Assembly (NCBI RefSeq): GCF_014648055.1
Contig: NZ_BMQJ01000015.1
Coordinates: 213,809 to 277,808, forward strand
Direction of reading: 5' to 3'
From: Streptosporangium pseudovulgare
GTDB taxonomy: Bacteria > Actinomycetota > Actinomycetes > Streptosporangiales > Streptosporangiaceae
DNA length: 64,000 nucleotides
Under the pieces are notes generated by a model. That model ran no database searches and was not told the DNA's origin. It was given only the letters and a program-made list of their open reading frames with translations. Positions 34,397-43,683 of the stretch are shown here, in pieces. Each line of letters starts with the position of its first letter. Position 1 is the first letter of the stretch. The translations under genes were made by a program, and so were the position numbers.

Positions 34397-34947
34397 AGTC
34401 TCTCCGCCTCTCTGATCAGGGTGAGGGACACATGCCGGGGCTGCGCCTCGGCACGCAGGATGTCGTATCTGCTGCGGACAGCATCGACGTCCTCCGGGCA
34501 GCTTGTCACGTGTCCATTGGTTGTCGATTCGATGTACGCCGCGTCCGAGTCCTCCGGAAGCTGCGCGATCACGAAGCCGCCGAGAATGCCCGTGGTCACC
34601 CCGAGGGTCAGGGGAATGATCTGGACGCCGATCCGCGGCGACTCTACGGCCTCCAGAATCGCCTGGAGCTGACGGCGCATGGCTTTCCTGCCGCCGATCA
34701 AACGGTGAAGGACCCCCTCGTCGATGATCGCCCGGAAAAGTGGTGGTTTTTCCCGGTTGAAGATCTGCTGCCGTTCCATCCGGGCAGCGACGGCTTTCTC
34801 CACCTGCTCGTCGGATATGCCGGGCTCGCCGCGAATGACGGCCCGCGCCACGGCGCCCCGGCCCGTTCGTGCCAGAGGACCTCGCCTGAACTGGATGCCG
34901 CCGCTGATCACGTCGCCGTCCCCCCTGCCAATCGGGAGACGGGGCAT
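34387..34947 (-). pseudogene. DUF5753 regulator lacking its HTH domain
   Basis: The reading frame holds a DUF5753 effector domain (SDEQVEKAVAARMERQQIFN, PLFRAIIDEGVLHRLIGG, RIGVQIIPLTLGVTTGILGG, IREAERLWS) but the usual 80-100-residue XRE HTH before it is absent. What precedes AVARAVIRGEPG is Arg/Gly-rich and unlike an HTH. The first possible ATG is at 34947 (35013 also in frame). It appears to be a 5'-truncated gene; without an HTH it could not bind DNA itself, though it might still interact with the DUF397 partner. Confidence 0.75.
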
Positions 34948-35050
34948 TGCATCCGAACGGAAAGTCCCGTTAGCAGAGCAGCGTTGAGCGGCTTGCCGTG
35001 ATTTTCCGTTCAAATGCGTCTCGCCGAAGGGCTTTCACAGGTCATGACTC

Positions 35051-35339
35051 ATGCAGTCGGGTGGCCTGGACGGCTGTGACGCGGGCGGCGACCGGCCGCC
35101 GCCGCTCGACCCGGCCTTCTACCGGGCCCTGGAGTCCCCCGCTGTGTTCCCCCGGGACACCCGGTTCGTCGCGGGGCTGGCACACGAGGCCCAGGATCCC
35201 GCCGACCAGCGGCAGGTGCTCAACATCGTGGAGGGCATGCTGTCGCGTGGACGTCTCGCACACCTGCGGGCTCGGCCGGCGCTCGCCGCAGAACGCCCGG
35301 CACGCCCCGGCCAGAGCGCTCGCCCTGGCCGAGTCTTGA
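35051..35339 (+). pseudogene. Small hypothetical gene with a frameshift
   Basis: From ATG 35051 (AGGT upstream) the frame shows near-perfect G/C third positions through LDPAFYRALESPAVFPRDTR and VLNIVEGMLSR, up to about base 35245. From there a different frame has the coding bias, reading VDVSHTCGLGRRSPQNARHA and ending LALAES at 35339. Together they would give a protein of about 96 residues. Not recognised. The shift may be a mutation or a sequencing error. Confidence 0.5.
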
Positions 35340-35360
35340 GCGCCCCTCCTCAGGTGCCGC

Positions 35361-38075
35361 TCACCACGGCTCCACGTCGGCCCCCAGGGCGGTGATCCAC
35401 AGGGCGCGGAAGGCGTGCCCCGCCCGGCCGTTGAAGTCCCCCGCCGAAAGCCCGGCGAGCAGGTTCACCACCGCGCCGAGATGCCCGCACGTGGCGGCCT
35501 GCACGATGAGCTGCTCGGTCGGGTGCTCGCGCTGCGTCCGCGGTGTCTTCATCAGCGTCGTGTGCGCCTCGGCCAGCGCCGCGAGGTCCGCCTGCGTGGG
35601 CCGGGGCCCGGGACGGACGTCGGCCTCGGCCCGGGTGAGGAGTTCCTCCCACGCGTACCCGTCCCCGTGGACCGCGGCCCAGTCACGGACCAGGTCCGGC
35701 CGCCCCAGAGAGGCGAACAACTCGGGCGCCTCCCAGCCGTCGAACCAGCCCTGCGCCTGCCAGGGCTCCGCGCCGTCGCGGAAGGTGAGCAGCTCACGGG
35801 CGAGGTCGTCGCGCCCGGTCAGGACCAGGTACGCCAGCAGCGGCACGCTGTAGAAGGTCGACGGAGTGTCCCCCTCCCGCCACAGGGCCCGGGCCTCCTC
35901 CACGCGACCGCATTCGATCAGCGCCCACGCGACCGCCAGACGGTGCTCCCCCGGATTGGTCTCGGGCTCGATCGCGGCCCGTGCCCGGCCGAACCACGCC
36001 TCGGCCCGTACGTCCCCGAGCGCGGCGTAGGCGCCCGCCATCGACGAGGCGACGAAGGCCACGTTGTACTCGTCGAGCACGGCCTCGACCCCGGCCTCGG
36101 CGGGCGCCAAGAACGCGCGGGCCTCGTCGCGACGCCCGGCGGCGGCCAGGATCAGCGCCACGTCGGCCTGTCCCCTGACCCGTTCGGCCGCGGTCGGGAT
36201 CGCCTGGAGGAGGCTCGCCGCACCCGCCGGCTCACCCCGGCGCGCCCGCAGTCGCGCCGCGTGCCGGAGGTTCTGGCTCACGTGGTGGTCCCAGCCCTCG
36301 TAGAGCGGCGCGACCGAGGTGATCGCGAGCTGGAAGAGGTCCTCCACGGTGGCGGTGTTCGGCGGCGGCCACGCCACGGGCCCCGACGGCGCTTCGGCAC
36401 GGTCCCGGAACCCCGCGAGGCGCTCGGCCAGCGACTCGTCGGCGCGCTCGGCGGCGGTGGTGGCGTCCGGGACGACGTCGAGCGCGCCCCAGCGCGTCGG
36501 CCAGCCGAAGCGCCCGTCGAACGTCCAGGCGAGCAGGCTGTCGAGGGCGCCCCGCCGGTCGGGAGGGGCGATCACCAGCCCCGATTCGAAGGCCACGGCC
36601 CAGGTGTCGTCATCGAGCGCGAACGTCGGGTCGACGCGTGCCTCTTCCTTCCCCCGCAGATCCATCCCGATGTCATCGCCGTCGAGCTCCAGCGGACGCG
36701 GGTCGGGCGGCGCCTGCATGAAGGTGAAGTCCCCGGTCGTCTCGCCGGTGGCCGCCCGGACGAACCGCAGGGCGGTCGCGCTGACGGAGACGAGCACCCC
36801 GTCCGCGCCCCACGCCACGCCGAAGGCCTCCTCGGGCGCCGCGAAGGACCGCAACCAGACCGGACCGTCGCCGAGGTGCCAGACCTCGATCCGGCCGGTG
36901 GCGGTCAGCGCCGCCGCGTGCAGCCCGTCCGGCGACCACGCCCACACGGTGCCGTCCACGTCGTTCCGGTCGTTCTCCATCAGCGCGACGTCCACGTCGT
37001 AGCGGTGCCACCCATCGTCGTAGACGGCGACGCGGGGCCGGGCCCGTCCGCCGCCGGGCACCACGACCGCCAGCCGGCCGACCATGCCGCGGCTGCCCCA
37101 GGACATCTCGGTGGCGCCGGGGTGTCCCTGCGCCGTCGCGACCGTCCGGCCGGTCATGGCGTCGGCGAAGACCAGCTGCCCGCGCAGGTGGCGGGCGACA
37201 TAACGCTCGTCCTGGCTCCAGGCCGGGACGTTCTCGCGGGTTTCCGCGTCGGCGAACCAGGCCACCTGCCCGCTCGCCATGTCGATGGCGCTCGCCCAGT
37301 CGTCCCCGTACCCGTGCAGGCGGGTTCCGTCCTTGGACCAGAAGGCCCGGCTGAAGAACAGCCCGTCGTCTTCGAGCCGTGCCTTGACCTCCGTCGGCAG
37401 GGCCTCGGGCAGGAACCCCACGTCGTCGTCGCCGTACACGCTGCCTTCGGTGAGCGGCGCGACGCAGCCGCGCACGTCGTGCGGGGTCCACACCCCGATG
37501 TAGGCGCGAGTGCCGTCGGGCGCGAAGGCGAAGCGGGGCGGTCGTGAGCTCCCGTCGGTCACGTAGGCCTCGCCGATCGGCTCCGTCTCCTCGCCGAACG
37601 GGTCCCACAGGCCCACGCCGTTGGTGTTGAAGGCCAGCGCGATCCGCTGCCCGTCGGCCGACCACTGGATCGTACGCACGTAGCCGGGCCAGCCCACCCC
37701 GCCCTCGATCCCATCGAGCACGTTGACGCACCGCGCGGAGGCCAGCTCCCAGACCTGCAGGGCGCCGCCGCGTTCGTAGTCGTCGCCGCACCAGCTGCCG
37801 ATCGCGAGATACCGGCCGCAGGGACTCAGCGCGAAGCCGTTGATCTCGGCCGGGTGCCCGTCGGGATGGCGCAGCACGGCGCCGGCGTCCTTGAGGCGCT
37901 CGGTCGCGAATCGGTGCGCCTCGGTGATCCCGTGGGTCCGTTCCAGCTCCGCGAGCGCGGCGCGCAGGGGCGGGAGGTCGTGGGCCGGTGTGAACGCCGG
38001 CCAGTCCGCTCCGTGCAGCGCCGCCAGCAACGCGTCCGGACCGGCCGAGGGCAAGGGCAGGTTCATGATCGCCAT
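35361..38075 (-). CDS. Large WD40-like and TPR-like repeat protein
   Basis: 904 residues, MAIMNLPLPSAGPDALLAAL (ATG 38066 is an alternative). The first 480 residues look like beta-propeller blades (FALSPCGRYLAIGSWCG, TIQWSADGQRIALAFNTNGV, WAWSPDGLHAAALTATGRIE), each with an SPDG-type turn. The C-terminal part is helical and TPR-like (HAARLRARRGEPAGAASLLQ, AWALIECGRVEEARALW, LLAYLVLTGRDDLARELL). No signal peptide. Predicted as a cytoplasmic scaffold; no catalytic motif seen. It stands alone. Confidence 0.75.
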   Translation of the reverse strand: MAIMNLPLPSAGPDALLAALHGADWPAFTPAHDLPPLRAALAELERTHGITEAHRFATERLKDAGAVLRHPDGHPAEINGFALSPCGRYLAIGSWCGDDYERGGALQVWELASARCVNVLDGIEGGVGWPGYVRTIQWSADGQRIALAFNTNGVGLWDPFGEETEPIGEAYVTDGSSRPPRFAFAPDGTRAYIGVWTPHDVRGCVAPLTEGSVYGDDDVGFLPEALPTEVKARLEDDGLFFSRAFWSKDGTRLHGYGDDWASAIDMASGQVAWFADAETRENVPAWSQDERYVARHLRGQLVFADAMTGRTVATAQGHPGATEMSWGSRGMVGRLAVVVPGGGRARPRVAVYDDGWHRYDVDVALMENDRNDVDGTVWAWSPDGLHAAALTATGRIEVWHLGDGPVWLRSFAAPEEAFGVAWGADGVLVSVSATALRFVRAATGETTGDFTFMQAPPDPRPLELDGDDIGMDLRGKEEARVDPTFALDDDTWAVAFESGLVIAPPDRRGALDSLLAWTFDGRFGWPTRWGALDVVPDATTAAERADESLAERLAGFRDRAEAPSGPVAWPPPNTATVEDLFQLAITSVAPLYEGWDHHVSQNLRHAARLRARRGEPAGAASLLQAIPTAAERVRGQADVALILAAAGRRDEARAFLAPAEAGVEAVLDEYNVAFVASSMAGAYAALGDVRAEAWFGRARAAIEPETNPGEHRLAVAWALIECGRVEEARALWREGDTPSTFYSVPLLAYLVLTGRDDLARELLTFRDGAEPWQAQGWFDGWEAPELFASLGRPDLVRDWAAVHGDGYAWEELLTRAEADVRPGPRPTQADLAALAEAHTTLMKTPRTQREHPTEQLIVQAATCGHLGAVVNLLAGLSAGDFNGRAGHAFRALWITALGADVEPW

Positions 38076-38206
38076 AACGGGCGACGATAGTGAACTGGAT
38101 GAGTGGATTTGCGGGATTCACGCAAATGGCTCAGCTGGCCAGTCCCGGCGCGGGGTTCGTCTCCGGCCAGGTGCTGTACGTCGCTGGCGGGCCTGTGGGC
38201 TGACCT

Positions 38207-38298
38207 GTGCCCCTGATCCTGCTGCCGGCCTTGGCCTGCGGGGTGGCGGTCGGCAACGTCTACTTCCCGCAGGCCGTCAGCCCCTCGATCGCGGCCGC
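38207..38298 (+). pseudogene. MFS transporter N-terminal fragment
   Basis: GTG at 38207 reads PLILLPALACGVAVGNVYFP then QAVSPSIAAA, the first transmembrane helix typical of one MFS subfamily, after which the frame turns into non-coding sequence. The remaining transporter is missing. Confidence 0.6.
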
Positions 38299-38409
38299 TC
38301 GTGCTCACGGCCGGCGGTCAAAGATCCCGTTCGCCCGGCTCCCGCGCCGAGGACACCACGGCCGCCGCGGGCTCGACCTGCTGGCCGCCGTGCCGAAAGT
38401 TGAGGACCC

Positions 38410-38570
38410 TGCTGGTGACCGGGGTACTCGCCGTCGAAGATGGTGAGGAAGCCCTCGCCGAGGGTGTAGCGCTGCGGGGTGTATGGAGGTAGACCGAGCA
38501 GAGACGCGACGGTGTCGCGGTGGCTGTGGTGCGCCTCGACCAGGCGGAAGAGCCCAGGAGTGGAAAGCCT
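38410..38570 (-). pseudogene. Unrecognised coding remnant
   Basis: Minus-strand frame with good G/C third positions reading FRLVEAHHSHRDTVASLLGL then PPYTPQRYTLGEGFLTIFDG. No start or stop context fits a whole gene and the flanks lose coding bias. A scrap of an unknown gene in a decayed stretch. Confidence 0.35.
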
Positions 38571-38939
38571 CGCGGTCCGCCGGCGGCGGCGCCGGGGCCA
38601 GACCGCCATCATTTTCCGGGCCGGACCTTCGGCCGTACGCGTCGCTACTGTCAACTTCGATGCCGCGCTTCCATGTCCGCTTCCAGTTGCCGTGACGGAC
38701 TGTCATCTTCAAGGCCGCCAGACAACGGGGCCGGGACCGCACTGAGCGTCCTGCGCCGGTCCGGGCGGCGAGTTCCGCCCGGAGCGCCGCTCGCCCCTCC
38801 CCGACGCCCAGCGGTCGATGGAGTCGGTTCCCTCGCTCCTGGAGGGTCGCGCCCACCTGATCACCGTCGCCCGGCGACAGGTTCATCACGAATGCGAGCA
38901 AGGGCGAACAACGCCTGATCTCAGGTCGTCTCTTCGGCC

Positions 38940-40427
38940 ATGAGGAACCCGACGGGCATGCCGCCCCTGCCGTTCCACCACCCCGAGTCCGCCCCACCGG
39001 ACATGAAGAGTCCGGAGATGAGAAGCCCGGCCCTGGCCTGGCTCGGTCACCCCCTGACCGTCACCGCCGTGGTGGTCCTGCTGCTCAACGACCATCTCCT
39101 CAAGCCGCTGTGGCCGGGCGCGCTGACCGGCAAGCTCAGCGACGTCGCCGGCCTGATCGTCGCTCCTCCCCTGCTCCATCTGCTGGTTCGCCGCCCCCGC
39201 CTGTCCATCCTGGTCACCGGCGCGGCCTTCACCCTGGTCAAGACGACCACCGTCGGAGCCGCCCTCGCCTCGCAGGCGTGGACGCTCGTCTGGGGTCCGT
39301 CCCGGGTCCTGGCCGACCCGGCCGATCTCGTCGCCCTGCCCGCGCTGTACGTCGCCTGGTGGGCCTGGAGACATCCCGACGCCCGAGCCGTACGGCTGGC
39401 ACGGGCCGCGATCGCGGTTCCCCTCACCGTGCTGGCCGTCGCGGCGACCGGTCAGGCGGACACCTTCACGCCGTACAGCGCCTACGCGGTCGATGTGATC
39501 GACGACACGATCGTCGTGGCGACCCGCGGGGGCTCGCGGCCGTGGCTCACCGGGACGGGCTTCGCCTCCGGGGACGCGGGAAGATCGTGGTTCGGCCGGA
39601 CGGTCCCGGAGACCATCCCCGAGAGGACCTCGGCCTGCGTGCCCGGCCTTCCGGACCGCTGTTACCGGATCGTCCCGGGCAGGCTCAAGGTGGAGGAGTC
39701 CAGGGACGGCCGATGGGTGACGGCGTGGGAGGTCTCCACCGGCGACCAGGCATGGCTGGCCAGAGCATACGACCCTGAACATCCCGAGGGCACCGGCGTG
39801 GTCGCGTCTTCGGGGATCGCGGTCCAGAAGCTCCCCGGCGGGCACGTCGTGGTCGTCGCCAACGGCGCCGACGGGATCGCCCTGCGGGACGTCTCGGGTG
39901 CCTGGCACCGGCTGGGCTGGGCGGAGGGGAAGGGGTTCGCCTCCACCGCCGCGCCGTCCCTGACGAGTCCGGGGAGGTATGAGGACTCCATCCACACGAT
40001 CGCGCTGTCGGCGGCCTTCGCCGCGGGAGTCGTGGCGCTCGGATGCGGTGTGCGGAGGTTCGGCTTCTTCGTGGCCGCGCTGGCGCTGTGGGCGGGGGTC
40101 TCGTCGTTCCACTCGGGGATGAACACGGCGATCCTGTTCAACCCGGTCGCCGTACTCCTGGGCATCGCCCTCATGTCCGCCGGCGCGGGCGGAATGATCA
40201 TGAGCGCCGTACGCGGTGAGGCCCCGCTCCGGACATGGGTGATCGGCGCGGCCACCGCGGCCGTCACCTACTACGCGATCATGACGCCTTTCCGGGCATG
40301 GAGCGCCGGGTGGCTGGACTCCAGCTCGTCGGCGTTCAACCTGTCCGCCGTCCTGGGGGTCGCGACGGTCTGCGCGGGCGTCTTCGCCGTGGTCAGACTG
40401 GGAGGCTCCCGGCGGGACCTCCGGTGA
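38940..40427 (+). CDS. Polytopic membrane protein with extracytoplasmic Asp-box insert
   Basis: 495 residues. About five transmembrane helices at each end (for example VTAVVVLLLNDHLLKPLW near 45 and VIGAATAAVTYYAIM near 440) flank a soluble insert of about residues 175-345. The insert contains SGDAGRSWFG, an Asp-box (SxDxGxxW) as in sialidase-like propellers, and a Cys pair in ACVPGLPDRCYR. Function unknown; the layout suggests a surface sensor or binding protein. No clear ribosome site at 38940, so the start could be internal (39003 or 39018). Confidence 0.65.
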   Translation: MRNPTGMPPLPFHHPESAPPDMKSPEMRSPALAWLGHPLTVTAVVVLLLNDHLLKPLWPGALTGKLSDVAGLIVAPPLLHLLVRRPRLSILVTGAAFTLVKTTTVGAALASQAWTLVWGPSRVLADPADLVALPALYVAWWAWRHPDARAVRLARAAIAVPLTVLAVAATGQADTFTPYSAYAVDVIDDTIVVATRGGSRPWLTGTGFASGDAGRSWFGRTVPETIPERTSACVPGLPDRCYRIVPGRLKVEESRDGRWVTAWEVSTGDQAWLARAYDPEHPEGTGVVASSGIAVQKLPGGHVVVVANGADGIALRDVSGAWHRLGWAEGKGFASTAAPSLTSPGRYEDSIHTIALSAAFAAGVVALGCGVRRFGFFVAALALWAGVSSFHSGMNTAILFNPVAVLLGIALMSAGAGGMIMSAVRGEAPLRTWVIGAATAAVTYYAIMTPFRAWSAGWLDSSSSAFNLSAVLGVATVCAGVFAVVRLGGSRRDLR

Positions 40428-40579
40428 GTCTGGAACGGGCTTCCAGGTCCTGGCCCACGTGGGGAGAGGCCGTACAAGCGGCCGCGCCGGGGCCGTCGGG
40501 TGGACGGCCCCGGCGCGGTGGTGCCGTGATGAGGAGAGGCGGGGTCGGCCCTCCTCACCGAAGGCGAGGCGGGCGGGGA

Positions 40580-41956
40580 TCAGCCCTCTTCGCCGGAGGG
40601 GAGGACCAGGCGGCGCAGCGCCGCGCCGAACTCCGTCACCATGTCGTCGATGGTGGCGGGGTCGAAGAGGTTGCTGTTGTAGGCCATGGAGCCGATGATC
40701 TCGCCGCCGGGGTCGAGCTCCAGGTGCCACATCGCGCCGTCCGGGATGTCGCCGCCCACCGGCTGCGACAGCAGATGCCTGCGGATCACCGAGTACTCCA
40801 GCTCCCCGGCGGTGCCGCGCTCGGAGGGGAACGGCGACCGGAAGACCTGGAAGGCGACCAGGGCCATGTCGTCCTGCATCACGGGCAGCATGAGCTCCGG
40901 CGCCTGCTGGAGGACCTGGCCGAACGGGATGTCGTGGGAGTACGCCTGGACGCAGCTCGTCCGGACCCGGGTGACGACGTCGCGGAAGTCGTCACAGCCG
41001 GTCAGGTCCGCCCGCAGCGGCATGAAGTTGAAGAACGACCCCACGGTCTCGTGGAACCGCGCCGGGCCGCGGCCGGAGGAGAAGGTCGGGATGACGACGT
41101 CGTCGGTCCCGGTCTTCTCCTGCAGGAACCGCACGTAGGCGGCGAGCAGCACCATGAACGGCGAGCAGCGGGTCTCCTTGCCGATCCGCTGGACCGCCGA
41201 GGTGACGTCGGCGGGGAAGGTGAAGCGCCGCCAGCCGGTCAGCTTGGGCAGGCCGGCCGAGTGCGGGTGGTCGGTCTTCGAGCCCAGCATGCGGGCGCCG
41301 TCCAGCTTCTCCCGCCAGTACGCCTGCGCCCTGCCCAGCCGCTGCGGGTCCACGCCGGAGCGCTCCCAGGCGACGTACTCCCGGTACTGCGGCACCTCCG
41401 GCAGCTCGGCGTCGTGCCCGCTCCGGACCGCGTACCGGGCGGCCAGGTCGCGCATGACGACCCGCATCGACCACTCGTCGACGGCGGTGTGGTGGGCCAT
41501 CAGCGCGAGCACCGCGTCGCGCTCGTCGAACCGGCCCACCACGGCGCGCAGCAGCGGCAGGTCGCTCATCGGGTACGGCCCGGCCTCGACCTCGTTGAGC
41601 AGTTCCTCGGCGGCCAGGTCGCGGTCGCCGGGGGCGGTGCCGGACAGGTCGCGGACGTCGAGCCGCGCCGGGCCGGGCGGGGCGATCCGCTGGTGGGCGT
41701 CGTCGCCGCGGCGGATCTCGGTGCGCAGGGCCTCGTGCCGGGCGACCACGTCGTCCAGGGCCTGCCGCAGGGCGGCCGGGTCGAGGGGCCCGGTGAGCCG
41801 CCAGCCGCAGACGATGGTGTAGCGGGGGCCGAACGGCCCCTCCTCGTCCCCCTTGTCGAACGCGCGGAGGAACTCCTGGTTGAACGACAGCGGGACGCGG
41901 TCCGGCCCGTCGCTCGGGATGTCGTCGGTCAGGCTTGGCGCCTCGGAAACGCTCAT
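40580..41956 (-). CDS. Free-standing NRPS condensation-domain protein
   Basis: 458 residues, a single C domain. Core motif is HHTAVDEWS (HHxxxDE rather than the common HHxxxDG), with the preceding LSFNQEFLRAFD start motif, YREYVAWERSGVDPQRLGRA linker and SSGRGPARFHETVGSFFNFM latch region. Stand-alone C proteins such as SgcC5 join a carrier-bound acid to an alcohol or amine. The ATG at 41956 overlaps the stop of the A-domain gene (ATGA). It lacks a carrier or thioesterase, so needs partners in trans; the lone carrier at 18367 is one candidate. Confidence 0.88.
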   Translation of the reverse strand: MSVSEAPSLTDDIPSDGPDRVPLSFNQEFLRAFDKGDEEGPFGPRYTIVCGWRLTGPLDPAALRQALDDVVARHEALRTEIRRGDDAHQRIAPPGPARLDVRDLSGTAPGDRDLAAEELLNEVEAGPYPMSDLPLLRAVVGRFDERDAVLALMAHHTAVDEWSMRVVMRDLAARYAVRSGHDAELPEVPQYREYVAWERSGVDPQRLGRAQAYWREKLDGARMLGSKTDHPHSAGLPKLTGWRRFTFPADVTSAVQRIGKETRCSPFMVLLAAYVRFLQEKTGTDDVVIPTFSSGRGPARFHETVGSFFNFMPLRADLTGCDDFRDVVTRVRTSCVQAYSHDIPFGQVLQQAPELMLPVMQDDMALVAFQVFRSPFPSERGTAGELEYSVIRRHLLSQPVGGDIPDGAMWHLELDPGGEIIGSMAYNSNLFDPATIDDMVTEFGAALRRLVLPSGEEG

Positions 41957-43683
41957 GACTCCTGGCTCCTCATGCCGGCGTACTGCTTGCTCTGTCGGGT
42001 GGGGGTCGTTCTGTCGGGGGTGTCGGGGGCCGCCGCCAGGCGGCGCAGCGTGTCGCGGTCCACCTTGCCGCCGGCGGTGCGCGGCAGGCGGCCGACGACG
42101 GTGAAGGTCACGGGCGGTGTGGCCCTGCCGAACCACCGGCGCAGGGCGGCGCGCCAGGTGGCCGGTACGGCGTCGCCGGCCGCGGGGTCGCGCGGCACGA
42201 CGTAGGCGGCCAGGCCGGCGACCTGCCGGTGCCTGCCGGGGACGGCCACCACCGCGCACTCGGCCACCGAGCCGTGCGCGGCCAGCGCCGACTCGACGTC
42301 GCCGAGTTCGAGGCGGACGCCGTTGACCTTCACCTGGTGGTCCCGGCGGCCGTGGAACTCCAGCAGCCCGTCCTCGGCGCGGCGGCCCCGGTCGCCGGTG
42401 CGGTAGTAGCGGTCCGGCCCGTGCGCGCCCGGCGGCGGCCGGAAGGCCGAGAGGTCCCCGGCCGCCGCGCCGACGTATCCCGGCGTGACGTACGGGCTGC
42501 GGACGACCAGGTCGCCGACGGCTCCCTCGGGGCAGGGCCGGTCCCGCCCGTCCAGCACCAGGATGTCCCGCCCGGGGATGGGCCGGCCGATCGGGATACG
42601 GTCGCCCTCCGTCCCGGTCACCTCGTGCCAGGCCGCCAGGATCGACTCGGTCGGGCCGTACAGGTTGACCAGCCGTACGGCGGGCAGCGCCGCGCGGACG
42701 CCGTCCGCCAGCTCGCCGGTCAGCGCCTCCCCCGCCAGCAGGAGGCAGCGGAGTTCGGCGGGCGGTCGCGCGCCGGGGGCGGTGACGGCCTCCAGCAGGC
42801 GGCGGGCGAAGCTCGGGACGGTCTGCAGGTGCGTGACCCGTTCGGCGGCGAGCCAGGCGGCGAGCCTCTCCGGGTTGGCCCGGAGCTTCGCCGGGACCGG
42901 GCACAGGGTCGCGCCCGACACGAGCGGGGCGAACATCTCCACCAGGCTCGCGTCGTAGCCGGGCGCCGCCCACTGGGCCACCCGGGCCCCGGGGCCGATC
43001 CGGAACTCCGCGGTGAACCAGTCCATGAACTGCGCGAAGCCGCGGTGGGTCTGGGGGATGCCCTTGGGGCGGCCGGTGGAGCCGGAGGTGTAGGCGACGT
43101 ACATCCACTCGTCCAGCCGGTCGTCCGCCCGCCCGTCCAGGAGGTCGCCCGCCGCGTTCGTCATCTCCGGGGTCTCCCCCGCCGCGAGGTCCGCGTCCGC
43201 GCCGGTCCGGGTGTCCCCGCCCGGTTCCGATGATGTAGCGGAACCCGAGGCCGGGCCGGCGTCCAGGACCGTTCCGCCCAGGGCGTCGCGGTACCAGGCC
43301 AGGAGGTCGTCCCCGGCCGGGGCGGCCCCGTCGAGCAGCAGGAACGCCGGCCGCAGGTCCGCGAGCACCGCCCTGCTGCGCCCGCCCGCCTCCGAGGTGT
43401 CGAGGCAGAGCAGGTGGCCGCCGGCGGCGAGGACGCCGAGCGCCGCCGCCGCCAGGCCGGGCCCCGGGTCCATCCGCACCGCCACCGGCAGGCCGCGCAC
43501 CCCGCCGGCGGCCCGCAGGACGCCGGCGACCGCGTCGGCCCGCCGCAGCAGGTCACGGTAGGAGACGCCTCGTCCCTCCCCGGTGACGGCGACCGCGTCC
43601 GGAGTCGCCCGGGCGTGCCGCCGTACCAGCTCGTGGACCGGCCGCCCGGTGAAGACGGCGGCCGTCACCGGGGAGGCGGTCAC
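41953..43683 (-). CDS. Free-standing NRPS adenylation-domain protein
   Basis: 576 residues from a GTG at 43683 overlapping the monooxygenase stop. Adenylation motifs: YTSGSTGRPKG (A3), NLYGPTES (A5), YRTGDRGR (A7), HQVKVNGVRLELGDVE (A8) and the catalytic Lys in PRTAGGKVDR (A10). The pocket region GYDASLVEMF keeps the Asp that binds an alpha-amino group, so an alpha-amino acid is a likely substrate. The protein ends after A10 with no carrier domain. It activates an acid for transfer to a separate carrier, and is coupled to the C-domain gene. Confidence 0.9.
   Translation of the reverse strand: MTASPVTAAVFTGRPVHELVRRHARATPDAVAVTGEGRGVSYRDLLRRADAVAGVLRAAGGVRGLPVAVRMDPGPGLAAAALGVLAAGGHLLCLDTSEAGGRSRAVLADLRPAFLLLDGAAPAGDDLLAWYRDALGGTVLDAGPASGSATSSEPGGDTRTGADADLAAGETPEMTNAAGDLLDGRADDRLDEWMYVAYTSGSTGRPKGIPQTHRGFAQFMDWFTAEFRIGPGARVAQWAAPGYDASLVEMFAPLVSGATLCPVPAKLRANPERLAAWLAAERVTHLQTVPSFARRLLEAVTAPGARPPAELRCLLLAGEALTGELADGVRAALPAVRLVNLYGPTESILAAWHEVTGTEGDRIPIGRPIPGRDILVLDGRDRPCPEGAVGDLVVRSPYVTPGYVGAAAGDLSAFRPPPGAHGPDRYYRTGDRGRRAEDGLLEFHGRRDHQVKVNGVRLELGDVESALAAHGSVAECAVVAVPGRHRQVAGLAAYVVPRDPAAGDAVPATWRAALRRWFGRATPPVTFTVVGRLPRTAGGKVDRDTLRRLAAAPDTPDRTTPTRQSKQYAGMRSQES

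Larger units (their letters stand above)
38076..38939. other. Decayed spacer with gene scraps
   Basis: About 860 bases without an intact gene, containing the MFS fragment and the unrecognised remnant above. G+C at third positions is not consistent in any other frame. Confidence 0.5.
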
